64,000 bases of DNA from Chitinophagales bacterium (GCA_020636535.1 JACJXT010000011.1:372001-436000); one strand, 5' to 3'. Positions 16,613 to 26,387 are shown, counted from the stretch's first letter. Numbers and translations: made by a program. The notes: generated by a model not told the origin, from the letters alone.

Positions 16613-17671
16613 ATGTTCAATAAATTTTTAGCCATAGTATTTGTTTGCTTATCAATAATAGCATGTAAACAAGAAAAAACAAAACAGTATAGCCATTATG
16701 AGTATCAAATGGAAGCTGCTGCAATTATGCGTCAACCAAAATTTTATGGCGATAGTATTGTCTCGAATCTACTTGGTGTTAATTTTCAAGTTTTAAAAGT
16801 AGATTATCCAAACAATGCATTTTATTTTTCTTGCAGTCGGAAAGATTTTAATACCATAGCTCAAAAAGCATTTCTACACAAAGACAGTATTGATTTTGGC
16901 GATGAAAGTGGCGATTATATTTGGTATGGCAATTTATATATTTTAAAAGAAGATAAATATTTATGCAGAACTAGTATTAGTAATTTAAACATAGACACTG
17001 CAAAATTGATTACTAGTAAATTTAGTAATAATATTATATATAAAATTAATTTAGCACAAATAGTAACTTCTATTGATATGGAAAACCAATTGCGTGGTGG
17101 TATATTTTGTATTACAGAAGATGATAATTATATAGTCAATCATTCGCCACCAGTAATTGTAAAAGGAGAACCAACAATTAGTAAACTAGCTCAAGCCATT
17201 ACTAAAAATAAAATCACATTCGAAGACAAAGTTCAAGCACTATTAGATTTCGTAAGCTACGATATCGATTATAATTTTGAAGAAGGATATGGCAACAAAG
17301 AAGTTATTAAGCGACCTTGCGAAATACTCTTAACAAAAAATAGCGATTGTAGTGGCAAAGCTATTTTGTTTGCTTCGCTACTACAACAGATTGATGCAGA
17401 TTGGTGTTTTTTATATTATCCAAAACATATTACTGTTGGCGTTGTTGGCAATTTTAAAACCAAGCATCCAATTACAGTAAACCTTAAAGGCAAAACTTAT
17501 TTTATAGCAGAAACAACAGATCCTATGAGTATCATTGGCGATGAAAAATTTAAGAGTCAGCTTAAAAAAGAAAACATCATCTACTATCAACTGCCACAAA
17601 AAAGTGATGAAATATTTAACTACAAAACTAAAAAACCATTGCCATTTGTAACTGTAAAGAAAGAAGTATAG
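16613..17671 (+). CDS. Lipoprotein with transglutaminase-like domain
   Basis: A 352-residue lipoprotein: lipobox LSIIAC puts the lipidated cysteine at 18. From about residue 200 it looks like a transglutaminase-like cysteine-protease fold, with DFVSYDIDYNFEEGYG followed by a cysteine in KNSDCSGKA (about 245) and a histidine in YPKHITVGV (about 271). A candidate acid is in AETTDPMS. The N-terminal half is unrecognised. It would act on the periplasmic or surface face. It lies 219 bp upstream of the ATP-grasp/alpha-E/transglutaminase operon, so there are two transglutaminase-like proteins in 5 kb, but the gap and the distinct signal argue against one transcript. A TATATTTG sequence at 16600-16607 is very close to the ATG. 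Confidence 0.65.
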   Translation: MFNKFLAIVFVCLSIIACKQEKTKQYSHYEYQMEAAAIMRQPKFYGDSIVSNLLGVNFQVLKVDYPNNAFYFSCSRKDFNTIAQKAFLHKDSIDFGDESGDYIWYGNLYILKEDKYLCRTSISNLNIDTAKLITSKFSNNIIYKINLAQIVTSIDMENQLRGGIFCITEDDNYIVNHSPPVIVKGEPTISKLAQAITKNKITFEDKVQALLDFVSYDIDYNFEEGYGNKEVIKRPCEILLTKNSDCSGKAILFASLLQQIDADWCFLYYPKHITVGVVGNFKTKHPITVNLKGKTYFIAETTDPMSIIGDEKFKSQLKKENIIYYQLPQKSDEIFNYKTKKPLPFVTVKKEV

Positions 17672-17889
17672 TTATACTCTGAATTTCATATTAGATGAAA
17701 AATATTTAAAAAATATCACTAAAAAATGATATAGAATAAAATTTATAGAAATTATAGCTTAATTATTTTGCTAGTTTTTGCAATTTATTCAATATTATTC
17801 CAAAAATAATTCAATTTTAATTTTACATTATTAGTTTTAGAACAAATATAATTTATCAAAAAAAGCAGTAAGTTGAGCTATTAATAATT

Positions 17890-19329
17890 ATGTTGTTCGA
17901 GAATTATAAAATAAAATCAAATTTTTGGGATGAGATGGCAATGCCAGATGGAAATGTGCGAGCACACTATCTTAATTTGTTAAACAAACTCAATAATATT
18001 GATACGAATGAACTAACGCGTAAAGAAGAAATTGCTAAGCTAATGTTCATGAATAGAGGAATTACCTTTACGGTATATTCTGGAAATGAAGAAGGTATAG
18101 AACGCATCTTTCCTTTTGATATTATTCCTAGAATTATTACTTCTACCGAATGGAATTTTATTTCTAAAGGAGTTGAACAAAGAATGCGTGCTTTAAATCT
18201 CTTTCTGCACGACATTTATCATGAACAAAATTGCTTACGAGATGGTATTATTCCAGCAGAACTAATTGCTTCTTGTCCACATTACAACAGAGCTATTTTT
18301 GGTATTGATGTACCACATAATATATATGTTCATATTGCAGGCATTGATTTAGTAAGAGATGCAGATGGCACTTACTATGTACTTGAAGACAACTTACGAA
18401 CACCTTCTGGCGTTTCCTATATGATGGAAAATAGAGATGTTACCAAAGCCATTTTTCCAGAGTTAATGAACAAATATAAAGTACGACATGTAAGTAATTA
18501 TCCACTCGAATTACAAAAAATTTTGGTTTCATTATCACCTAATCAAACACAAAATCCATGTATCGTTATTTTAACACCAGGCGTATTTAATTCTGCTTAC
18601 TACGAACATACATTTTTAGCTAGATATATGGGCGTCGATTTAGTAGAAGGAAGAGATTTAGTAGTAGATAATCATAAAGTATATATGAAAACTACTCATG
18701 GATTAAAAAAGGTAGATGTTATTTATCGTAGAGTAGATGATGAGTTTTTAGATCCTTTAGCTTTTCGTCCAGATAGCATTCTTGGCGTTCCAGGTTTATT
18801 GTCTGCTTATAGAAATGGCAATGTATCAATAGTTAATGCACTTGGCAATGGTGTTGCAGATGACAAAGCTGTTTATGCTTATGTTCCAAAAATGATAAAA
18901 TACTATTTAAACGAAGAACCATTATTAAAAAATGTACCAACTTATATGATGGAAGATGTAGAACATCGTCAGTTTGTATTTGAGAACATGAATAAAATGG
19001 TCATTAAAAAAACAAATGATAGTGGTGGCTATGGAATGCTAATGGGAACAACTGCTTCCGACGAAGAAATAGAAAAATTTAAACAAGCCATTCTTTTAGA
19101 TCCAAGATCATTTATTGCACAACCAACACTTAATTTATCTACTGTGCCTTGTTATATTAATGGAGAATTAACACCACGACATGTAGATTTGCGTCCATAT
19201 GCTTTGTTTGGACCAGATGGTTTTAAATTAATTCCTGGTGGTTTAACAAGAGTAGCATTAAAAGAAGGATCTTTGGTTGTCAATTCATCACAAGGTGGAG
19301 GCAGTAAAGATACTTGGATTGTTGATTAA
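17890..19329 (+). CDS. Circularly permuted ATP-grasp type 2 protein
   Basis: A 479-residue cytoplasmic protein of the CP_ATPgrasp_2 (DUF404/DUF407) family. Characteristic segments are YVLEDNLRTPSGVSYMMENR (about 164-183), DVIYRRVDDEFLDP, VNALGNGVADDKAVYAYVPK and VIKKTNDSGGYGMLMG. The C-terminal signature is PGGLTRVAL…NSSQGGGSKDTW. ATP-grasp enzymes activate a carboxylate for amide or ester bond formation. Comparative genomics (the ATP-grasp/alpha-E/transglutaminase gene set) suggests that this family makes or modifies a peptide, but no product is known. It is first in a tight operon (28-bp and 17-bp gaps) with the alpha-E and transglutaminase genes. Identification is firm; the biochemical role is unproven. 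Confidence 0.93.
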   Translation: MLFENYKIKSNFWDEMAMPDGNVRAHYLNLLNKLNNIDTNELTRKEEIAKLMFMNRGITFTVYSGNEEGIERIFPFDIIPRIITSTEWNFISKGVEQRMRALNLFLHDIYHEQNCLRDGIIPAELIASCPHYNRAIFGIDVPHNIYVHIAGIDLVRDADGTYYVLEDNLRTPSGVSYMMENRDVTKAIFPELMNKYKVRHVSNYPLELQKILVSLSPNQTQNPCIVILTPGVFNSAYYEHTFLARYMGVDLVEGRDLVVDNHKVYMKTTHGLKKVDVIYRRVDDEFLDPLAFRPDSILGVPGLLSAYRNGNVSIVNALGNGVADDKAVYAYVPKMIKYYLNEEPLLKNVPTYMMEDVEHRQFVFENMNKMVIKKTNDSGGYGMLMGTTASDEEIEKFKQAILLDPRSFIAQPTLNLSTVPCYINGELTPRHVDLRPYALFGPDGFKLIPGGLTRVALKEGSLVVNSSQGGGSKDTWIVD

Positions 19330-19357
19330 TAATAAATAAAGATATAAAATAAATTAA

Positions 19358-20296
19358 ATGTTAAGTAGAATTGCCGATTCTTTATTTTGGATGAACCGTT
19401 ATGTAGAGCGAGCAGAAGGTATGTTGCGTATGCTTAAAATAAACTATGCTACTTCTTTAGATAGCAATACAGATGGTAATTACGATTGGTATCAGGTGTT
19501 GTATAGTTTTTCTCAAATGGAAGAAGAAAAAATGCAAGCAATAAGATACCAAACGCATGAAGTGTTGCAGTACATTATTTTAGATAAGAGCAATAGCAAT
19601 TCTATACAATCCATTATAACTAAAGCAAGAGAAAATGCTCGCGGTTTACAAGATCAAATTACTAAAGAACTTTGGGAAAGCATCAATGAGTACTATCATA
19701 AATTTAGTTCTGGAAAAATTGAGCATATGCTAAATACCAACCGACAGTCATATGCTTTTAGTTCTTTAATTAATCAAAGTTTATATTACTATGGCGTAGC
19801 AGAAGTTACTATGCCAAGAGGTGAAGGTTGGAATTTTATGGGTATTGGTAAAAACATAGAAAGAGCTTTACAAACAGCAGATATTGTAGATACTCGTTTT
19901 CATGATATTGGTTATGATTTAAATACACCAATGGATATTTCTTATTGGAAAAATTTACTGATGTCTTTATCTGGTTATGAGTTTTATTTAAAATGCTATC
20001 CAACAGGTTTGCAAACGCAAAATGTATTAGATATGATTTTAATGAATACGAATTTTCCTAGATCAATTTTTTATTCAGTAAAGAAAATAAATTACATCAT
20101 GGAAAAACTAGCACAACTCAATCTAAAAGAAGAGAAAGCACTGTTGCATAAAATTGGCAGATTAAAAAGTCGTATTGAATATGCCGATTTATCTTTTATT
20201 CAAAAAGTTGGCTTACATCCTTTCTTGGAAGAAATACGAAACGAGATTTACGACTTTAATTATGATTTCAATAAACATTTTTTTGCTTATCATTAA
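19358..20296 (+). CDS. Alpha-E domain-containing protein (DUF403)
   Basis: A 312-residue all-helical protein. The N-terminus MLSRIADSLFWMNRYVERAEG is the family signature (LSR-A-x-x-L-x-W-x-x-R-Y-x-E-R-A). NIERALQTADIVDTR and the C-terminal QKVGLHPFLEEIRNEI are also typical. This family accompanies circularly permuted ATP-grasp proteins and transglutaminases across bacteria. Its activity is not known; it has been proposed to act on the same peptide product. It sits in the middle of the three-gene operon, 28 bp after the ATP-grasp gene and 17 bp before the transglutaminase. Confidence 0.93.
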   Translation: MLSRIADSLFWMNRYVERAEGMLRMLKINYATSLDSNTDGNYDWYQVLYSFSQMEEEKMQAIRYQTHEVLQYIILDKSNSNSIQSIITKARENARGLQDQITKELWESINEYYHKFSSGKIEHMLNTNRQSYAFSSLINQSLYYYGVAEVTMPRGEGWNFMGIGKNIERALQTADIVDTRFHDIGYDLNTPMDISYWKNLLMSLSGYEFYLKCYPTGLQTQNVLDMILMNTNFPRSIFYSVKKINYIMEKLAQLNLKEEKALLHKIGRLKSRIEYADLSFIQKVGLHPFLEEIRNEIYDFNYDFNKHFFAYH

Positions 20297-20313
20297 ACAT
20301 ATAACTACTAACC

Positions 20314-21252
20314 ATGTCTATTTATAAAATTCATCATATAACAAAATATTTATACGATAGTGAGGTATTTGAAAATGCCAATCAAATAAAAATATTTCCT
20401 TTTCCAAAAGAAGGACAAGATATATTAAGTCAGGAAATAAAAATTACAGGCGATCCAGTCTTAAATAAGTTTTTTGATTATTGGGGAAATGGCACTGCTT
20501 TCTTTACTTTAAATCCAGCACATCAAGAATTAGTAATTGATAGTAGGTTGATAGTACAAGCCATTAGCAAAGAAATTGATGAAAGTAATTCTACTATAAA
20601 CGATTGGCAAGAATTAACAAACCAAGTAAATAAAGACATTTTATTGCTTGATTATGCTTTGTGCGAAAAAATAGAACATCAAGAAATTGTAGACGACTTA
20701 ATTAAAACACTAGCACTAAAAAATTACACACCTATTGAAGCAGCGAAGAAAGCCAATCAGTATATTTATGAAAATTACAAATATGTAAAAGGCATTACTA
20801 CTATAGAAACTACAGTAGATGAAATCATACAATTAAAATCTGGTGTATGTCAAGATTTTGCACATTTGTTATTGCACATTTTACGAACACTTGGTTTGCC
20901 AGCACGCTATGTCAGTGGTTATATCTGTCCAAATAAAAGTGGTATGCGTGGCGAAGGAGCAACACATGCTTGGGTAGATGTTTATATTCCTAACTTAGGT
21001 TGGATAGGAATAGATCCAACCAATAATTGCTATGCCAATATCAATCATATACAACTGGCTGTTGGTAGAGATTTTGCAGATTGCACACCAATTAAAGGCG
21101 TGTTTAAAGGTTCTGCCAAACAAGATTTATTAGTATATGTTTCTGTAGGATATGAAGATGGACATGTATTTGAAGAAACGAATACGGTACAAATGCAAAG
21201 AGAACAAAGCATAGTAGCACCAACTATTATTTTAGAACAACACCAGCAGTAG
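20314..21252 (+). CDS. Transglutaminase family protein (bacterial N-terminal region + catalytic domain)
   Basis: A 312-residue protein without signal peptide. The beta-rich N-terminal region (about 1-130, beginning MSIYKIHHITKYLYD) is the bacterial transglutaminase-like N-region. The catalytic core has C in SGVCQDFAHLLL (about 178), H in GATHAWVDVYIP (about 217) and D in GIDPTN (about 233), a complete Cys-His-Asp triad. It could be a peptidase, amidase or transamidase. It is third in the operon with the CP-ATP-grasp and alpha-E genes, where the gene set suggests that it cleaves or cross-links a product made by the ATP-grasp enzyme. Confidence 0.92.
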   Translation: MSIYKIHHITKYLYDSEVFENANQIKIFPFPKEGQDILSQEIKITGDPVLNKFFDYWGNGTAFFTLNPAHQELVIDSRLIVQAISKEIDESNSTINDWQELTNQVNKDILLLDYALCEKIEHQEIVDDLIKTLALKNYTPIEAAKKANQYIYENYKYVKGITTIETTVDEIIQLKSGVCQDFAHLLLHILRTLGLPARYVSGYICPNKSGMRGEGATHAWVDVYIPNLGWIGIDPTNNCYANINHIQLAVGRDFADCTPIKGVFKGSAKQDLLVYVSVGYEDGHVFEETNTVQMQREQSIVAPTIILEQHQQ

Positions 21253-21316
21253 AAATTAAATTTTAAGAAAAACTATTAATTATTTTATCTATATTAGATT
21301 ATAAAAATAATTCACA

Positions 21317-21784
21317 ATGAAGATGTCTTGGTTTTCTAGAATATTGCTAGTAGTTAGCATGCTGTTAATAAACGCTTGTTGTACCAAAGAATATCAAGTC
21401 TGCGAAGGTTTAGATACTATAAAAAGTATATCGTTTGTTAATTTTACAGCCAATGAGTTAGATAGTGTTTATTTAATAAGCTATGAATTGAATACTAATT
21501 TTCAAGCAAAAATAGATAGCATACAATTAGATAGTATAGTGCCAATTACTAGCAATAATTACAAAGCAATTTTGCACAACGATTTAAATCATCATGCTGA
21601 TTATATGCTTTTCATAAAAAGTAGTAGTAGTACTTATACTATATCTGATTTTAGTATTATGCAAGAATCGTGTCAACAATGTGGTGAGAAAAATTATAAT
21701 TATAGTTATTTAATAAGTGTAGCTGTTAATAGTGTACTACAAACTAATTTAGGCAATCCTCCACAAATTGTAATTGAACAATGA
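21317..21784 (+). CDS. Hypothetical lipoprotein
   Basis: A 155-residue protein with a signal sequence and lipobox LINAC (lipid cysteine at 21). Several cysteines (CCTKEYQVC, SCQQCGEK) suggest disulfides or metal binding. No family is recognised. It follows the transglutaminase gene by 64 bp on the same strand, so it may belong to that transcript; if so, the ATP-grasp module would have a surface-exposed partner here. It is convergent with the alpha-glucosidase gene. Confidence 0.65.
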   Translation: MKMSWFSRILLVVSMLLINACCTKEYQVCEGLDTIKSISFVNFTANELDSVYLISYELNTNFQAKIDSIQLDSIVPITSNNYKAILHNDLNHHADYMLFIKSSSSTYTISDFSIMQESCQQCGEKNYNYSYLISVAVNSVLQTNLGNPPQIVIEQ

Positions 21785-21794
21785 TGTTGTCTAT

Positions 21795-23405
21795 CTATAC
21801 AATCTCTCTAAAAATCAATCCATTGTAGTTGGAAAGTTCTAAGGTGTTATTTTCCCAAGTAAAGCTATCATTTAGTTTAAGAAGAATGGTATACTTATCA
21901 TCTGCTAATGGAATGCTTATTTTTTTGTTACTGAAACAAAGTATAATAATATGCTTTTCTGTTTCATAAATTCTTTCGTACATTATAATAGCATTAGGTG
22001 TATCTTCTATTAAATTCAGTTTTCCTTTATTGATACTATTATTTGTTTTTCTTAAATTTAATAATGTTTTATAAGTATAATATAATGAATCTTTATCTGC
22101 TTGTGCTTGTACAACATTTCTTTGTTTGTAATCGTCTACTACTGACAACCAAGTAGTATTGGCATTAGAAAATCCTGCATTTTTATTGCTGTTCCACTGC
22201 ATTGGCGTTCTACAATTATCTCTATTAATTGGTACAGGCATTCTCTTTGCAATCCATTCTGGAATCCAAGTAAAGGCATGTGCTAGTTTATCTTTGGCTT
22301 GTTTAATTGGAATATACGCATTGGTCATTCCAATTTCTTCGCCATAGTACGACACTGGTACTGCTCGCATAGTCATTTGTAACAGCGTTAATAATTTAGC
22401 TTTATTAATATTATTTTTTAATCTAAACTGACTTCTCCATTGGTCGTGATTTGAAAAATTAACTACTGGTTGATATGGAAAAGGATAGTTTTTTTCATAT
22501 GCTTTTATTCTTTCTTTAAAGAACGATGCTTTAAATTTAAAGTGTATAATATCGAACAAGAAAATAATGTGTAAGCCATCATTGCCATTGCCTAAGTATT
22601 GTTTCTTTACATGATGTTCGCCAAACACTTCGCCTAATAACAATCTGTCTGGTTGATATTGATTGATGATTGCTCTTAAATCTTTTGCCAACTCAAAATT
22701 TTCTGGTTGATTGACCGAATATTTTCTGTTTTGAAAATTTCCACCAGGTTGGTCTATTGTTGGAATTCCATGCAATAAACTAAATGGATTATTTCTAAAG
22801 TGCTTATCTTTTATAATACAATTAAATATATCTAATCGAAAACCATCTGCACCTTTATCTAGCCAAAATTTACAAACATTAAACATGGTTTGTTTTACTG
22901 TTTCATTTTGATAGTTTAAATCTGGCTGAAATGGCAAAAAAGAAGTGTAGTAATACTGATTGCGTTCTTCTACAAAATGCCAAGCTTTTGTACCAATAAT
23001 ACTTTTCCAATTGTTCGGTTTGTCTCGCCAAATGTACCAATCGGCTTTGTCGTTTGTAGTATTTTGCTTCGATTCTAAAAACCATGGATGTTGGTTGGAA
23101 GTATGATTGATGACCATATCCAACACAATTTTTAGCTTGCGTTGATGTGCTGCTTCAATTAACTGTTCTACATCTTGTACCGTTCCGTAGTCTTTATCAA
23201 TTGAAAAATAGTCGGCAATATCATAACCAAAATCTTGTTGTGGCGAAGTATAGAAAGGCGAAATCCAAATGGTTTCAAAACCTAAGTCTTTTATGTAATC
23301 TAACTTTTGTATGATTCCTTGAATATCACCAATGCCATCATCATTACTATCATAAAAAGAACGAGGATAAATTTGATAGATTGTGGTTGATTGAATCCAA
23401 GACAT
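21795..23405 (-). CDS. GH13 alpha-glucosidase (oligo-1,6-glucosidase type)
   Basis: A 536-residue intracellular enzyme with all four GH13 conserved regions. These are DMVINHTS (region I), GFRLDIFN with the nucleophile D near 190 (region II), GEVFGEH with the acid/base E near 258 (region III) and FSNHDQ (region IV). The N-terminus TIYQIYPRSFYDSNDDGIGDIQGI is typical of oligo-1,6-glucosidase/alpha-glucosidase GH13 subfamilies. There is no signal peptide. It should hydrolyse alpha-glucosides such as isomalto- or malto-oligosaccharides. No sugar transporter or regulator lies next to it. Confidence 0.9.
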   Translation of the reverse strand: MSWIQSTTIYQIYPRSFYDSNDDGIGDIQGIIQKLDYIKDLGFETIWISPFYTSPQQDFGYDIADYFSIDKDYGTVQDVEQLIEAAHQRKLKIVLDMVINHTSNQHPWFLESKQNTTNDKADWYIWRDKPNNWKSIIGTKAWHFVEERNQYYYTSFLPFQPDLNYQNETVKQTMFNVCKFWLDKGADGFRLDIFNCIIKDKHFRNNPFSLLHGIPTIDQPGGNFQNRKYSVNQPENFELAKDLRAIINQYQPDRLLLGEVFGEHHVKKQYLGNGNDGLHIIFLFDIIHFKFKASFFKERIKAYEKNYPFPYQPVVNFSNHDQWRSQFRLKNNINKAKLLTLLQMTMRAVPVSYYGEEIGMTNAYIPIKQAKDKLAHAFTWIPEWIAKRMPVPINRDNCRTPMQWNSNKNAGFSNANTTWLSVVDDYKQRNVVQAQADKDSLYYTYKTLLNLRKTNNSINKGKLNLIEDTPNAIIMYERIYETEKHIIILCFSNKKISIPLADDKYTILLKLNDSFTWENNTLELSNYNGLIFREIV

Positions 23406-23416
23406 TTTTATAGGAA

Positions 23417-23438
23417 TTTAAGTCCAATTTACGCATTA
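23417..23438. repeat. Possible decayed end of the TIR element (see 30779-31049)
   Basis: TTTAAGTCCAATTTACGCAT resembles the 18-bp terminal repeat TTTAACCCAAATTACGCA with substitutions and one indel. The similarity is weak and may be chance. Confidence 0.25.
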
Positions 23439-23507
23439 GAAATTGATTACAGAAATAAAACTATTTTTCGGAAGATGACACAAATTGTTGCAGAAAGATA
23501 ATTTATT

Positions 23508-23657
23508 CTACATCATTTTTCCTAGTGCTTGTGCATTGCTGTCTTCTTGTTGTAGTAAGTGGTTTTTAATATTGGCTCTTTCTTGTGTTGTTTTGTTTTG
23601 ACTCAGTTTTATATTATTCTTTGTAGAATCTTTACGAGTAATTCTATATTGATTAAA
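23508..23657 (-). other. Coding-like in-frame extension after the addB stop codon
   Basis: Immediately after the TAA of the AddB-like gene, the same frame stays open for 49 codons to a TAG at 23508-23510. The peptide contains NKTTQERANIKNHLL and SNAQALGKMM, which looks like genuine protein. There is no ATG near its beginning. It could be the relic of a separate gene, a lost C-terminal extension, or chance. Confidence 0.25.
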
Positions 23658-26387
23658 TTACTCTACTAACAAACTATACTCAGAGTAGCTCTGATATTTT
23701 TCATTTTTGCCTAGTGTAAATGGTATGTTGATGTCGAAAATTTCATCAAATAAAGTTTTTAAATGTTGCTCAAATAAATCAAGAAATTCATTGCTAATAA
23801 CAGCACCATTATTTAAATAATGCAGTCCATTGTTTAATGATTTTGCTAAATAAAATCCAACGACAACACTAGCAGATGGATTTTTCTGCTTGTACAAATA
23901 AGCATATAGTAAACCTTGTAAAGTGGCTTTGTACGAATTGTTTGTTTTTGAAAAAATAGCTTCAAAAAAACTATCAAAACTAGCTTTCGTTTTCTCTTCA
24001 TCTTTACTCATTTTCGGAAAAGCGCGTAGTGTTTCATTGCCAGTTTTATAATCAATAATTCTAATAATGTTATTGTCTAAAGCATCAATTCTGTCTACTT
24101 TTCCTTTCAAACAAATACTAGTACCATTATTCAAAACAAAATTTTCCGTTCTCAATTTTGCTTCGTTACTAATGATTGTAAATTGTTCTAGTTTGTCTTT
24201 TTCTATAACCTTACTACATATATTTTTTATTACTTCAATTTGTAATTGATGATCGCCAGATAAATCAGATACCGTAATTTTTTCTTGTTCTAGAATTACT
24301 TGTAAAGCATCATCAACACTTATATTTTCAGTTTGATTATAGTAGTACTCTAGTGTGTTGTGTAGCAAAGTACCAAATGATGCTGCATCAATTTCAAACT
24401 GTTTGTCTTCTGGCACTCTTAATTTTAAAATGTAGGAAAAGTAAAAATCAATCGGACTATTTAAATACTGTTGTATTGCTGTAGCAGAAAATTCAATTTT
24501 TGCTAGTTGCTCTATAATGGCTGGTGTTTTTTTAATTTCAATAGATTCGTTTCTTTTATTATTGTCAGAATTTATATCTATATTTATTAAATGAAGATTA
24601 TTTTTATTTGAATTTTCTATTTTTATTTGTCTGATAAACCTGCTTTCTTCAGACATGTTATCAGACACAGCACTGTTGTAAATTAAGTGTGCGTGTTGAC
24701 TTCGTTTTAATATTCTATAAAAATGATAAGCATTAATTCCGTCAAACTGTTCAAAAGTTGGCATGCCAAAAGCTTTTCTAAGATGATAAGGAATAAAAGA
24801 ATTGTTTTTGTTTGTTCCTGGTAATTTATCATCATTCATAGAAATAATATAAATATTATCAAAATCTAATAAACGAGTTTCTAAAAAACCCATTATTTGA
24901 ATTTTAGCATCTTTTGAAGTAGTAAATGGAATTGAAATCTGTTGCAATTGTTCTATCAAAAGCATACTGTAATTATCTATACTTTGAAGATAATCTTGCT
25001 GACTTACTAAATTATTTATATATAATATTTGTTCTTTTAATGATTGAATAATTGGTGCTTCATTAATAGTAATGCTTTCTAGTAACTTTATTAAGTAGTT
25101 GCCTAAATCAATTCCATTGTAAAATAAATTTAGGTTCAATGCAAAATCATCGTATACAAAACGATTAAAAAAATCAATGCTTACATAATTTGGCAACGAC
25201 TGAAAAGGAATAGCTGCTTTCCAAATAAAATTGCTTTCTTTATGATTAAATAATTGAATTATATTTTTTGAAGGAATACTTATAGTGTTGCCATCTTTAT
25301 TTGCTTGTTGTACCAATTCTATTATACTACTCAACAAACTATAGCTTACAGAAAGTTTAATAGCATAACCCATTGTAATATTACACAAATTATAATCTAT
25401 CGAAGGCAATACTACATCTAAAAGCATTTCGTCGCAAAGTACAATTGCAGTCGAACTTGTTTGTTTACTTGCTTCTTCCAAAGCATAATGCACTTGACCT
25501 ACATTACTTGCAATATTTTGTATATAAATCTGTTGAGCTTGTTTATTATTATCATTAATCCAAAAATCTAATTTTTCATCATTGTATTTCTTATAGTATA
25601 GTCGTAAAAAATTACCAGCTTCATGAATTTTACTTTGCATAAAACTATCGTCAATGTCCCACCAAGTGTAAACCGTTTGTTTTAATTTTAATAAGTCCAA
25701 TAAAGTTTCTTCAGCAGTGGTAAAAGCATTAAATCCACAAAAATGAATAACACTATAAGGTATTGATGTATTGCTTTGCTTTAGTTGAGTAATGAGCTGT
25801 CTAAAACATTGTCCACTATAAGTCAACGATTGCTGACTCAATACATTATTAAAAGCATTGTACAATTGTCCTAAAATTTTCCATGTTTTTAAAAACTGAG
25901 TATTCAATGGTGCTTTAGTATCTACTTGAATAGCGTTGCTAAATAATTCTAGATACTCTTTGGCAATATCATCTAATGGTAATGTTTCTTCCAATTGTTT
26001 AAAGTCTATAATATCAGAAAATAAACTATTTGTTTTAACTAAGTATTTGTCTATTTCATTAAAGTCTCTTAGAATTAATTTTCCCCAAGGCAAAAATTCA
26101 TAAAAATCTTGAGTTGAATTACTGACTTTTTGATGTAGTTGAAATAATATATTTAACTGTGTTATTTCATCTGCAATGGCATAATTCGCTTGTTGATGAA
26201 AAAAATCTTCTATAGTTATGCAATGTGGACTAACATAGGCAGTATTTTCAAAGCATTGCATCAAGTAAGTTTCAAATACACCAATGGCTCTTTTATTAGG
26301 AAAGAGCATTAGAATACTTGCAGTATTCATGTTTACGCTATGTTGATAAACAAAATCGGCTATGTTTTGAAGAAAATTCACCAACAC
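23658..26387 (-). CDS. AddB-like PD-(D/E)XK nuclease / inactivated helicase subunit
   Basis: A 909-residue protein of the Bacteroidota AddB-like type. The start is GTG at 26387; it gives the expected N-terminus in front of ILMLFPNKRAIGVFE (about 25-39). The middle resembles a degenerate UvrD-like helicase; METRLLDF-like text (MGFLETRLLDFDNIYIISMNDDKLPG, about 500-525) is typical. The C-terminal nuclease has KVDRIDALDNNIIRIIDYKTGNE (about 775-797) with the catalytic D and K. The partner AddA is not in this window. Unusually, the nuclease domain begins YLNSPIDFYF where a cysteine is usual, and the extreme C-terminus has none of the three clustered cysteines that hold the Fe-S cluster in classical AddB. 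Confidence 0.8.
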   Translation of the reverse strand: MLVNFLQNIADFVYQHSVNMNTASILMLFPNKRAIGVFETYLMQCFENTAYVSPHCITIEDFFHQQANYAIADEITQLNILFQLHQKVSNSTQDFYEFLPWGKLILRDFNEIDKYLVKTNSLFSDIIDFKQLEETLPLDDIAKEYLELFSNAIQVDTKAPLNTQFLKTWKILGQLYNAFNNVLSQQSLTYSGQCFRQLITQLKQSNTSIPYSVIHFCGFNAFTTAEETLLDLLKLKQTVYTWWDIDDSFMQSKIHEAGNFLRLYYKKYNDEKLDFWINDNNKQAQQIYIQNIASNVGQVHYALEEASKQTSSTAIVLCDEMLLDVVLPSIDYNLCNITMGYAIKLSVSYSLLSSIIELVQQANKDGNTISIPSKNIIQLFNHKESNFIWKAAIPFQSLPNYVSIDFFNRFVYDDFALNLNLFYNGIDLGNYLIKLLESITINEAPIIQSLKEQILYINNLVSQQDYLQSIDNYSMLLIEQLQQISIPFTTSKDAKIQIMGFLETRLLDFDNIYIISMNDDKLPGTNKNNSFIPYHLRKAFGMPTFEQFDGINAYHFYRILKRSQHAHLIYNSAVSDNMSEESRFIRQIKIENSNKNNLHLINIDINSDNNKRNESIEIKKTPAIIEQLAKIEFSATAIQQYLNSPIDFYFSYILKLRVPEDKQFEIDAASFGTLLHNTLEYYYNQTENISVDDALQVILEQEKITVSDLSGDHQLQIEVIKNICSKVIEKDKLEQFTIISNEAKLRTENFVLNNGTSICLKGKVDRIDALDNNIIRIIDYKTGNETLRAFPKMSKDEEKTKASFDSFFEAIFSKTNNSYKATLQGLLYAYLYKQKNPSASVVVGFYLAKSLNNGLHYLNNGAVISNEFLDLFEQHLKTLFDEIFDINIPFTLGKNEKYQSYSEYSLLVE

